Below are positions 1-9,460 of a DNA stretch of 64,000 bases, piece by piece. The DNA comes from Todiramphus chloris collaris (Eukaryota; Chordata; Aves; Coraciiformes; Alcedinidae). The notes below the pieces were generated by a model. The model was given only the letters and a program-made list of their open reading frames with translations, searched no databases and had not been told where the DNA came from. Positions within the stretch are counted from its first letter, which is position 1; every line of letters starts with the position of its first letter. A program made the translations under genes and the position numbers. The stretch spans positions 544,571-608,570 of the forward strand of contig JANVCC010009977.1 in NCBI GenBank assembly GCA_025345505.1, given 5' to 3'.

Positions 1-51
1 TATTTTAATGAATGGGCAGAGACAGCAAAAAATGAAATGCCTGTTATCGTA

Positions 52-474
52 GAATCATAGAAGAGTTCTGGCTGGAAGAGACCTTCAAGATCATCAAGTC
101 CAGGCTTATTCCTAGCCCCATCAAAAACCACTAAACCCTGTCCCTAAGCACAACATCCAACTGCTTCTTAAACACCTCCAAGGAATGGTGACTCCACCAC
201 CCCCCTGGGCAGGCCAGTCCAATGCATGGCAACCCGTTCTGGAAAGAAATGCTTCCTAATATCCAGACTGAGCATCCCTTCATTCAATTTCAGGCCATTT
301 CCTCTTCTTCTGTCACTTGTCACCAGGGAGAACAGACCAAATCCTGCCTCACTTCAACTTCCCTTCAGGTAGTTGTAGAGGGCAATAAGGTCTCCCCTCA
401 GCCTTCTTTGCTCAAGTCTAAACAGCCCCAGATCCTGCAGCCTTTGATAGCCTTCAGAACTTTGCTAAAAAGAA
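52..474 (-). mobile_element. CR1 LINE 3' fragment, antisense
   Basis: Read on the minus strand this is the 3' end of a CR1 element. It contains the last part of the RT ORF (a [14 protein letters not shown] region, then the block around [10 protein letters not shown]) and the CR1 3' UTR, ending in a short remnant of the ATTCTATG tail at about 52-62. It is 5'-truncated, as most CR1 copies are. The wording of the 3' end places it in the same subfamily as the inner insert at 42631-43656. The same copy occurs at 39512-39930 in the opposite orientation, so this insertion is older than the inverted duplication. Confidence 0.9.
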
Positions 475-1400
475 GTAACAGTAGCAAGACTGTAATCTCA
501 GTGTAGTTGTCCATATAACAAGAAGCAAGATGCATCAGATTCCTTCCTTCTCTCTTTTGTGTGTCAGTCCAACAAAACTGTGAATATTTCTAATTATTTA
601 CAAATAATCATCAGTGGGTATTATTTATAAATAGTTTATGAGTACAATATAAGTATCTATCAGATGTAAAGCAAAGGCAAAATCTATAGTTACATTAATT
701 AAAAATAAAAATAAAATTGCAATGTAGTAACTACATGAGTACCATAGAAGCACTGAGAGTAACAATCACATAATTAATGAAAATAACATGTTTATATTGG
801 TAGTTTTTAATTTTGCTTTTCTTAGAATAGCTATTCTAATATAAGAAAAAAAGGATGGAAAAAAATTTCTTCTACTTACTGTATTCAGAATTGCTGAGTA
901 ATAATAAATATATAGGCTGAATTTGTTCATACGAGCATGCATTTTATGTTTGACCTTTATCTTCCAGTGCCAAAGTCCACGATCTTTGTTTCTGAAGAAG
1001 AGACATAGATCAGAAAATATCAATTCTGAGTCTCAAAACGTGAAGATATGGTATTGAAATTTCTATGAGCACAAAAAATATTCTCTTCTTCCCAAGTTCT
1101 TCCGGGAGAATCATATGAAAATATTTCACTTTTCATGTGTGCAAATTGAATCAAAGTGCTTTAGTTTTCTGAATAAATCTGAAATTTTCAATTATGTATT
1201 CTTTTGTCCTAAGTCTATCTGTTGAACTGCTAATGAGCTTAATGAGGTTTGTCGCGTGTGAAGTTCAGCATCTCTAGAATGACATTTTTGTGGGTAAAAT
1301 GAGCCTGGATTACAGCATAAGATTCTTATCTCCTGGCAGACGTATTTCAGCTGTAAGGGGAAATGAATATGGCCTAACAGAAATTACAGCTTCTGTATAG
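475..1400. other. Non-coding flank, partly unique to the left duplication copy
   Basis: No coding potential is visible. 475-613 and 1295-1400 are shared with the inverted copy. 614-1289 is absent there and is bounded by the 7-bp direct repeat GTGGGTA (614-620 and 1290-1296). The minus-strand frame at 766-1023 has no recognisable domain and is probably chance. Confidence 0.7.
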
Positions 1401-1406
1401 AAACCA
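1401..1406 (+). repeat. 6-bp target-site duplication, left
   Basis: AAACCA directly precedes the LTR terminal TG and is repeated at 1858-1863 after the terminal CA. The inverted duplicate copy carries the site once (near 39240-39252), confirming it as the pre-insertion target. Confidence 0.9.
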
Positions 1407-1857
1407 TGTTGAGGAATGGCTCAAGGAGCATGGTGGATGTGAATACGAGGCTACAAGCATGAACAAGCCAGCAGATGGGCAATGAACCATCCTTGAGCGA
1501 GTGATAAGAGGAAGACAAAGCAATAAAACAATCAACTAACAGGCCTTTTTCTCAGGGCGCGTTGACTGAAAACAGGAGACTTGGGGCATGCAGAAAGGGG
1601 GAGACTGCACCTGCAGGGAGGAGTGGGCAGAACAGAACTGCTGCTTCCCTGCACTGGGGGGTGGGGTGGGCCAGGGTGCTTAAGCGTGCTTGCTGTATGT
1701 AGACCAATCACAATATGTATTAGAGCATGGGAACAATGTATGTAGCCAATCAGTAATAAGCAAGAAAAATAAAAGCGAAGCATAGACAGTAGTAAAGTTG
1801 AACATGATTTTAACTCATATTGAGTCCTGATCATTGTTCACAGGCCTTTTCCCAACA
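1407..1857 (+). mobile_element. Solo LTR of an endogenous retrovirus, family A copy 1
   Basis: This is a 451-bp LTR that starts TGTTGAGG and ends CCCAACA, giving the inverted TGTTG/CAACA terminus of a retroviral LTR. It is flanked by perfect 6-bp duplications AAACCA. A 6-bp duplication is typical of alpha- and beta-like (ERVK-type) avian retroviruses. The U3 part has two CCAAT boxes (1704-1708, 1746-1750) and an A/T-rich TATA position at 1765-1776. The sequence AGTAAA lies where copy 2 has AATAAA. No gag, pol or env sequence lies beside it, so it is a solo LTR left by LTR-LTR recombination. Copy 2 (46249-46690) is roughly 90% identical by eye. The minus-strand frame across it is a shadow. Confidence 0.92.
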
Positions 1858-1863
1858 AAACCA
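1858..1863 (+). repeat. 6-bp target-site duplication, right
   Basis: AAACCA, identical to 1401-1406. It is followed by sequence that matches the inverted copy without a break, so the insertion is clean. Confidence 0.9.
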
Positions 1864-1984
1864 CAGTTCCAAAAATGCAGGTGTAATGGAGACAAACACC
1901 TCACTGAGCCAAAAAAAAATTTGTTCAGACATCACCAAGTGAAATATTGTAAAAATTTTAATACTGCGGAAAAATGAAAGATCT

Positions 1985-2035
1985 GTTTGAAGATGTCCTT
2001 GTCCGTTGCAGGAGGGTTGGACAAGATGATCATGG
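1985..2035 (+). mobile_element. Short CR1 3'-UTR remnant, sense
   Basis: The stretch with GCAGGAGGGTTGGACAAGAT is the standard CR1 3'-UTR motif just upstream of the tail repeats (compare 4278-4300 and 15236-15258). Only about 50 bases remain, and the tail is replaced by the antisense CR1 that starts at 2038. It marks the edge of the inverted duplication. Confidence 0.6.
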
Positions 2036-2037
2036 TA

Positions 2038-3735
2038 TCACAGAATCATAGAATATCTCAATTTGGAAGGGACCTGTCAGGATCGTTGAGCCCAATTCCC
2101 TGCTCCTTGATAAACTTCCACTACCTAAAACTAAACCATATGATAAAGAGTGGTGTCCAGATTGCTCCTTGATCTCTGACAGTGTTGGTGCTGTGACCAT
2201 TTATTTGGGAAATCACATGACTGACCACACTCTCAGTGAAGAACTTTTTTGTTAATGTCCAGTCTGAAATTTCCCTTTTGCAGCTTCATTGCATTTCCTT
2301 TTGTTCTATCACTGGTCACCTGAGAGATGAAATCAGCACCTCCCCCTCTTCTGTCCCCCTGAGGACACTGAAGACTGTGATGAGACCTCCCTCAGCCTTC
2401 TTTTCCCCCAGATGATTGAACCAAGTGACCTCAGACACTCCGCATAAATCTTGTCCTCAAGGTCTTTTACCATCTTTGTCAGCCTCCTCTGGACACAGTG
2501 TAATGGTTTGTTGTCCTTCTGATATTGAGGCACGAAAACTGCACACAGAATGCAAGGTAGGGCTTCACCAGTGCTGTGTAAAGTGGCACAATCACCTCCC
2601 TTGACTGGCTGGCTATGTTGTGCATGATGGAATCCAGGATGCAGTTGTCCCTTTTGGCTGCCAGGGCACACTGCGAACTTGTATTCAAGTTGTCGTCAAC
2701 TCAGACCCCCAGATCTCTTTCCGTGGGGCTGCTCTCCAGCCTCTCATCCTCCAGTTGGTATCTATAAGCAGGATTACCCTGCCTCAGGTACAGAATCCAT
2801 CACTTGCTCTTGTTAAGTTTCATACCATTGGTGGTTGCCTAGCTTTCTAGTCTATCCTGATCTCTCTGTAAAGCCTTTTTACCAGTAAGGGAGTCCATAT
2901 CTGCTCTTATTTTAGTATAATTTTCAAATTTACTTAATGTACATTTGAGTCCTGAATCCAGGTCATTTAGAAAAACACTGAAGAGCACCAGCACTAAAAA
3001 GAAGCCCTGGGGAACACGACTGGTAACTGCCTGCCAGCCTGATGTAACCCCGTTTACTGTAAATCTTTGAGCCTGACCCATCTGCCAACTGCTCACCTAA
3101 GGCATTATGGACATGTCTAGCTATGTGTTGGACTTCTTCTGCAGAAAGATACTGTGATATTGTCAAAAGCTTTCCTACAATAAAAAAACAAAAAAACAAA
3201 CAAAAAACCAGAACAAAACAAAATACCTCTACAGACTTGTCTTCCCTTGGTCAGCTAGATACATGACCTTATCATAAAAGGAAATTAAGTTGGTTAAGCA
3301 GAACTTTTCCTACCATAAACCTGTACTGTCTATGTCCAATGACTGCCTAATGTCCCAAGTGTTTTCCAGTAGCTGCTGGAATAACCTTCTCCATGATTTC
3401 ACCAAGCACTGAAGTGAGACTGACAGGCCTGCACTTGCCAGAGTCTTCCTTCTTGCCCTTCTTGAAAATATAGACATTGGCCAACTTCCAGTCTACTGAG
3501 ACCTCTCCCAAGAGCATAGAAAAATAATGAAGAGATGTCCCATGCTTACTTTAGCAAATTCTTCACTACCCTGGGAGAAATTCCGTTGGGACCCATAGAC
3601 TTACGTGCATCCAGATGGAGAAGAAAATTTTGAACAAGTTCAGGGTTGGCCAGGAGTATATTATCCCTCCAGTCATGGTCTTCCAACACAGGGCTCTGGA
3701 GGTCGCTTGGTCCATCATTGGTGTTGAAAACAAAG
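2038..3735 (-). mobile_element. CR1 LINE, antisense host, 3' half (RT and 3' UTR)
   Basis: The minus strand begins at the CR1 tail (an antisense ATTCTGTG-like stretch at 2040-2055) and runs back through the RT C-terminal region and the core RT. Seen in translation: a stretch equivalent to the CR1 motif SGVPQGS (here SRVPQGF, about 3000-3030), a decayed equivalent of the FADD region (2930-2950), and KSMGPNGISPRVV (3560-3600), the CR1 motif at the start of RT. Many stops and frameshifts make it a pseudogene. It continues at 4351-5730 and was interrupted by the sense CR1 at 3736-4350. Together the halves span ORF1 end, EN, linker, RT and 3' UTR, with some loss at the split. Confidence 0.85.
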
Positions 3736-4350
3736 GCCAAGAAAGCCAATGGCATCCTGGGGTATATTAGAAGGAGTGTGGTTAGTAGGGTGAGAGAGGT
3801 TCTCCTCTCCCTCTCCTCTGCCCTAGTGAGACCAAATCTGGAGTATTGTGTTGAGTTCTAGTCCCCTCAGTTCAAGAAGGACAGGGAATTGCTTGAAAGA
3901 ATCCAGTACAGAGCCACAAAGGTGAATAAGAGTGTGGAGCATCTCCCTTATGATGAAAGGCTGAGAGAACTGGGTCTCTTTAGCTTGGAGAAGAAGACGC
4001 TGAGGGGTGACCTCATTAATGTTTATAAATACATAAAGGGCGAGTGTCAGGAGGATGGAGCCAGGCTCTTCTCTGTTATGTCCAATGATAGGACAAGGGG
4101 CAATGGATGCAAGTTGAAGCATATGAGGTTCATCAGAAATATATGGAAAAACTTTTTCACTGTGAGGGTGACTGAGCTCTGGAACAGGCTGCCCAGAGGG
4201 GTTGTGAAGTCTACTTCTCTGGAGACATTTAAAACCCACCTGGACACGTTGCTATGTGACCTGCTCAAGGTGTTCCTGCTCTGGACGGGGGGTTGGACTG
4301 GATGATCTTTCAAGGTCCCTTCCAACCCTTAAGATTCTGTGATTCTGTGA
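3736..4350 (+). mobile_element. CR1 LINE 3' end, sense, inserted in antisense CR1
   Basis: This is a 5'-truncated CR1 starting inside the RT C-terminal region ([11 protein letters not shown]). It continues through [10 protein letters not shown] and a 138-codon frame (3889-4305) containing [40 protein letters not shown] and [10 protein letters not shown]. It ends with the 3'-UTR motif GGGTTGGACTGGATGATC and a tail GATTCTGTGATTCTGTGATT at about 4330-4350. The tail is complete and the 5' end is truncated, which is the normal outcome of target-primed reverse transcription. It lies in opposite orientation inside the older CR1 at 2038-5730 and is therefore younger than it. Confidence 0.9.
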
Positions 4351-5730
4351 TTAGACAGCTGTGCTTTGTCTACCTCCCTGTTTGTGAGCTGAGCTGTTAC
4401 TCATAAAGTAACAGATTAATGTTATCTCTGATCCTTCTTTAGTTGTTAGTGTATTTTTAAAAAGCCCTTTTTGTTGTCTTTCACATTGCTGGCCAGATTG
4501 AACTGTAATTGAGGTTTGGCCAGATGAATTTGCTCTGTACAATGGCAAACAGTATCAGTTTAGTCCTTCCATGTCACCTGTCCTTGCTTCTGATGTCCAT
4601 ACACTTTCTTTCTCCACCTAAGTTCTAGAAGGCGGTCCCTGCTCAGCCAAGCTGGCCTTCTGACATTTGGAACTGTCTACTCCTGTGCTCTTAAGAGGTA
4701 GCCATTAAAAAATGACTGGCATTCCTGGATCCCAGTGCCTTCAGAAGCAGATTCCCAGGGGACCTGACTATCTCCTTCAGCAATACAAAGCCTGCTCTCC
4801 CCACATCCAGGGTTGAAGTTTCACTGGTGTTTTCTTTCTTCTGTTGCCAATCACTTGAAACTCATTTACTTCCTGATCACTGTGATCAGGACAGACACCA
4901 GTTACCATTTGTCCCATGAATGGCTCTCTGTTTACAAACAACAAATCTAGGAGGGCATCTTTCTTAGTCACCTCCCTTAGTATCTGCACCAGGAAGTTGT
5001 CTTCAGTGTGTTTCAGATATTTCCTGGACCTGTTTGTGTCCACCCTATGATATTCATAGTTAAGGTCTGGGAATTTAAAATCACTGATAAGGACAAAGGA
5101 AGATGATTTAGAGATAACCCTTAATTCCTTGTAGAATGCTTCATGAGTGGTGTTCTCCTGGCTGAGTGGTGGATAATACGCTCTCACAACATCATCCACT
5201 TTATTTGTTTACCTCCTCATCCTTACCTGGAGACTCACAACTATGTCACTGCCAACAGTAAGCACATATAATCTGACCTCTCTTACATACAGGCTCTCCC
5301 TTTCCCCTCAACTACCCTGCATTTCTTTCCTGAAGAGCTTATAGCTAGCCATCACGGTGCACCAGTCACAGGACTCATCCCACCAGCTTTCATTTATGCC
5401 AATGATGTCACAGATCTGGGACTGGATGAAAACTTGTAGTTCTCTTGTTTATTCCTTATGCTGTGGACATTAGTATAAAGACTTGCCAAATGAGCTCCAG
5501 TGTACTCAGCACATTGTGGAGAAGACTGAAAGACCTGTCTAGCATACCATGCCTCAAACATTTACATGCCACCCCCAGGCTTATCTCTAGTGAGCCTGGT
5601 TTTGTCCTTATTCTCCCTGAAATCTAGTTTCAAGTTTTCTTTCTATGAATCCTGTAAACTCTGTGCGAAGGTCCTTTTCCTCCCTTGAGAAAGGTGCATC
5701 TTGCCTGTTGCCAGCAGGTGCAGTGTCATG
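4351..5730 (-). mobile_element. CR1 LINE, antisense host, 5' half (linker, EN, ORF1 end)
   Basis: This continues the host element past the insertion. In minus-strand order it shows: the end of ORF1 (an HLSQ-like block near 5690-5710), the EN start (SLYTNVHSIRNKQ at about 5440-5480), the EN motif NESWWDES (about 5370-5395), YYPPLSQE (5150-5180), a decayed DFKFPDLNYE equivalent of the GDFN motif (5050-5085), DALLDLLFVNRE (4930-4960), PDHSDQEVNEF (4860-4890) and the linker FNLASNVKDNKKGFFK (4450-4500). The 140-codon frame at 4777-5199 is the longest surviving piece. The GDFN motif reads SDFK, so the nuclease is inactive as well as broken. Confidence 0.85.
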
Positions 5731-5805
5731 TACATCTTTGAAGGCCCTTTAAAACCCAAGCCACTCTCTGATCCTCTGATTAATTCTATGATTCTCTGAT
5801 TTGAA
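5731..5805 (+). mobile_element. Degenerate CR1 3' tail fragment, sense
   Basis: A stretch resembling the CR1 end (TGAAGGCCCTTTAAAACCC, then CTCTGATCCTCTGATTAATTCTATGATTCTCTGATT-like repeats) abuts the 5' end of the antisense host. Only the last 70 or so bases of an element are left. The reading is weak because the sequence is diverged. Confidence 0.5.
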
Positions 5806-6676
5806 ACACAAACCAAAATTTAAGGTTTTCAAAAGAAAGAAAATATGACTCGGTTTACAACTGCCCACTGCAAGTGCTTAGCACAACTTGCGCTGCTCTT
5901 TGTCTTCTATCAGTCCAGTAGTCTTTTTGACATGGCTGTCAAAATGCATGAGGGGAAAGGAGATAGATTTTGATAGATCTGCTGAAAAATCACTCACAAC
6001 ACCTGGGGCAAATGTTCTGCCTCTCCTTTGGTTTCTGCATGGGATGATGAGACCATGGCTTCAGTTTCAAATGAGCTTCTTAACAGTACCAGGGTCATGA
6101 GGTAACTAATAATCTTTATAATCAGAGCTACGTATTCAGTTTTACATTTGTATATTCTTCAGGTGTGCACCACATGTTTGAACAGTGCAGACTTCTATGG
6201 ATTATTAGTGTTGAACATAGTTACTTAAGCAGCAGAAGCTTATAACTCAGTCTTAATAGTAACCTAAACAAGTTTCAGCCAGCTACAAAGAAGTTGGTGT
6301 ACACCTCTAGTACAGAGCATTCTTTCTTTAACAATATCAGAAAACTAATTTAGGATGGCATTTATAAGGATGCAAAGGGCAGATAGCCATGCCTGGTGGG
6401 TTAAATAAGTAATGAAAATGGGAATCCACTTATGTATAAAAATCTTTCTGCTGAATGTGGAGAAAGACACTTAGGCTGGGAACAGCTCTAAAGTGGAAAA
6501 GTTTGTACCCCTGAGAGGGACTGAAAGCCACTTCTGCTTAATGTGAAGGAGGGTAATGTTTTCTTTTGTTGTTGTTGTTGTTTGTTTTTTTTTTTTAAGT
6601 GTTTTAAAAGAATTAGAAATACTACTTTTTTTTAATGGAAAATACAAAGATTATACGAAATTTCACTCCCAATTTG
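5806..6676. other. Non-coding spacer between CR1 elements
   Basis: No CR1 motif, LTR end or coding pattern is visible. A GTT-repeat running into a T-tract lies at 6564-6597, and a second T-run at about 6625-6635. The frame 5888-6100 has no recognisable features. Confidence 0.6.
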
Positions 6677-9460
6677 TTATGCTTTGGGACATCTGGTAAA
6701 GGGATCAGGACCTCAAGTTGTGTTCGCCTCCATCCCTCTGACATTGGCTATGGATGAGGGAATATATAGGAAGAGCCAACAGATCAATTCATGGCTCTGG
6801 GCCTGGTGTTGTCGACAGGACTTTGTTTTTTATGATCATGGCTCAGTATATGAAGCACTGGAGCTGGAAGCACCTAAGGGAATGCACTTGTCCCAGAAGG
6901 GGAAAAGGATTCTGGGGCAGGAGTTGGCAGGGCTCATTGATAGGGCTTAAAACTAGATATGAAGGGGGAAGGGGTCAGTAATCTTACATTTACATTTGCT
7001 TGTGACAAACAGTGGGGCAGCACACCAGGGGCTGAGGGACGGAATCCTAGTAAGGGGTCTCAACTTGTTACCCTGAGGAAAGCCAGTGACGATGCCCTGG
7101 GACACCCCATAGGAGTCAAAGGGGATTGGCACAAGAGGGTGATCCAGCCAGCCCAGCTGAAGGGCCTCTACACAAATGCACGCAGCTTGGGCAATAAACA
7201 GGGTGAATTAAGGGCCACTGTGATGCTGGAAAACCATGACACAGTGGCTATTACTGAAACTTGGTGGGATGATTCCCATGACTGAAATGCATGAATAGAC
7301 AGTTATAAGCTGTTCTGGAAGGACAGGCAGCACAGGAGCGGAGGAGGTGTTGCCCTTTACATTAGTGACCAGCTAGAATCCATGGAGTTACATATGGGAA
7401 GAATGATGAGCCAGTTGAGAGTGTATGGATTAAGATATAAGGGAACACAGCAGAAGGTTGTTACAATCGGGGCCTGCTACAGGCCATCTGACCAGCAGAG
7501 CCAAGTGGATGAGGCCCTCCATAGGCAGATAGAAATGGCTTTGTGTTCACAGGCCTTGGTCCTTGTAGGGGATTTTAACTACCCTGACATCTGCTGCAGA
7601 GAGAACACAGTAAGGCACCAGAAATCCAGGATGTTACTGGAATGTGTAAATGACAACTTCCTCCTCCAAATGGTAGAGGAACCACAAGGAAAGGGGCTAT
7701 ACTGGACCTTGTTTTGACCAACAGGGAAGGGCTGGTGACTGATGTAAAACTTGGGGACAATCTTGGCTACAGTGATCATGAAGCAATAGAATTTAAGATC
7801 CTCAAGGCAGCTAGGAAGATGTACTCTAAGCTTACGACCCTGGACTTCAGGCATGCAGACCGATAATTTCAGGGATCTTCTGGCCAAAGTGCCATGGGAC
7901 AAAGTTCTAGAAGGTAGGGGGGTCCCAGGACAGCTGGTCAATATTCAAGGATCACCTTCTCAGTGCCCAAGAACAAACTATACCAGCAAAGAGAAAGGCA
8001 GGAAAGACTGCTAGGAGACCTGCCTGGACTAACAAGGAACTCCTGAACATGCTGTCACACAAAAAGAAACTTTACAATGAGTGGAAAGAAGGACAGCTAG
8101 AATGGGGGGCGTACAAGGAAGCTGCCCAAGTAGCAGGAGACTTGGTTAGAAGAGCTAAAGCTCAGTTAGAATTAAATCTAGCCAGGGAGAGTAAGGGTAA
8201 TGGCAAAAATTTCTATAGGTATATGAATGGAAAGAAAAAGACTAGGGAAGGTGTGGGCCTCCTCAGAAAAGAAACTTGAGAACTGGTGGCAAGTGATGCT
8301 GAGAAGGCTGAGGTCCTCAATGACTTCTTTTCCTCAGTCTTCATTGGCAAGGGCTCCAGCCACACCCTCAGAGTCACAGAAGATGATGGCAGGTGTTGGA
8401 TGAAAGAACTGACCATGCCAAATGAAGATCAGGTTCCTGACCATGTGAAGAAACTGAAAGTGCACAAGTCCATGGGACCTGACGGGATACACCCACGGGT
8501 GCTGAGAGAATTGTCAGATGAGGTTGCTAAACCACTATCTATTATATTCCAAAAGTCATGGCAGTCCGGTGAAGTTCCCACTGACTGGAAAAGGGGAAAT
8601 ATGACCCCATATTCAAAAAGGTAAAGCTGGATAAACCTGGGAACTATAGGGCAGTCAGTCTCACTTCTGCATGGTAAGATCATGGAGCGGATCCTCCTGG
8701 AGCCACTACTGAGGCAGATGAATAACGATGAAATGATTGGCTCCAACCAACATGGTTTCACCAAGGGAAAATCATGCCTGACTAACCTGGTGGCGTTCTA
8801 TGAGAAGGTCACAGCATCAATACATGGAGGAAGAGCAACTGACATCATCTACCTGGACCTGAGCAAAGCCTCTGACACTGTCCCGTGTGACATTCTGGTC
8901 TCCAAGCTGGTAAAATATGGGTGTGATGGATGGACAATTCAGTGGGTAAAGAACTGGCTTGACGGCCGCTCTCAAAGAGTGGTCGTCAAGGTGTTGGTAT
9001 CCAAGTGGAGACCAGTGACAAGTGGAGTCCCTCAAGGATCAGTACGGGGACCAGTCTTGTTTAACATCTTTGTCAGAAACATGGACAGTGACATTGAGTG
9101 CATTCTCAGCAAGTTTGCCGGTGACACCAAGATGTGTGGGGTTGGCTGACATGCTGGAGGGAAGGGATGCTATCTGGAGGGACCTTGACAGGCTGGAGAG
9201 GTGGGCCCATGCCAACCTCATGAAGCTCAACAAGGCCAAATGCAAGGTCCTCCATCTGGGTTGGAGCAATCCCATGCACCAATATAGGCTGGGCAGTGAC
9301 TAGCTTGGGAGTAGCGGGGAAGAATAGGACTTGGGAGTACTGGTGGATGAGAAACTCAGCATGAGCCATCAGTGTGCTTTTGCAGCCCAGAGGGACAACT
9401 GTGTCCTGGGTTGCATCAAGAGAAGTGTGGCCAGCAGATTGAGGGAGGTGACTCTTCCCT
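6677..9460 (+). mobile_element. Long CR1 LINE, sense, lacking its 3' end
   Basis: Parts in order: the C-terminal part of ORF1 (6684-6950), EN (about 7160-7860), linker (8010-8280) and RT (8290-9460). Recognisable EN motifs are LYTNARSLGNKQ, ITETWWDDS, CYRPSDQQSQVDEA, LVGDFNYPDIC and GYSDHEAIEF. RT motifs are [16 protein letters not shown] (8466-8512), [15 protein letters not shown] (8745-8790), [14 protein letters not shown] (8847-8885) and TSGVPQGS (9017-9040). Stop codons and frameshifts interrupt it repeatedly (for example the stop at 7283-7285). The RT catalytic box reads FAGD (9114-9125) instead of the CR1 FADD. The copy stops in the RT C-terminal region with no 3' UTR or tail. Confidence 0.92.
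6684..6950 (+). pseudogene. CR1 ORF1 C-terminal fragment (SGNH-hydrolase-like)
   Basis: An 88-codon frame matches the end of avian CR1 ORF1, which in this family carries an SGNH/GDSL-type esterase-like domain. The QVVFASIPL strand, the NSWLWAWCC...FYDHGS segment and the final GMHLSQKGKRILGQELAGLI block are in the usual order. In related copies the last block reads DGxHLS, the D and H being the expected catalytic pair; here the D is replaced (KGMHLS) and only H remains. The first part of ORF1, including the GDS box and coiled coil, is missing because the element is 5'-truncated. Confidence 0.8.

Larger units (their letters stand above)
1..1975 (+). repeat. Left copy of an inverted segmental duplication
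   Basis: The sequence matches the reverse complement of 39131-39975 almost base for base, apart from two blocks present only here: 614-1289 and the LTR 1407-1857 with one target-site copy. The shared part includes unique-looking flank as well as a CR1 fragment, so this is a duplicated segment and not just two copies of one transposon. Position 1 still matches the partner, so the duplication continues beyond the window. Homology stops near 1975, where the left copy runs into CR1 remnants and the right copy into AT-rich DNA. In the first 210 bases I counted about eight mismatches, and the 94-codon frame inside the CR1 part translates identically in both copies. Confidence 0.85.

Noticed and set aside
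222..506. 94-codon frame identical in two places (222-506 plus, 39473-39757 minus), looking like a conserved gene
   Set aside because: It is antisense to a CR1 3' end that was copied with the inverted duplication. Identity reflects recent duplication, not selection.
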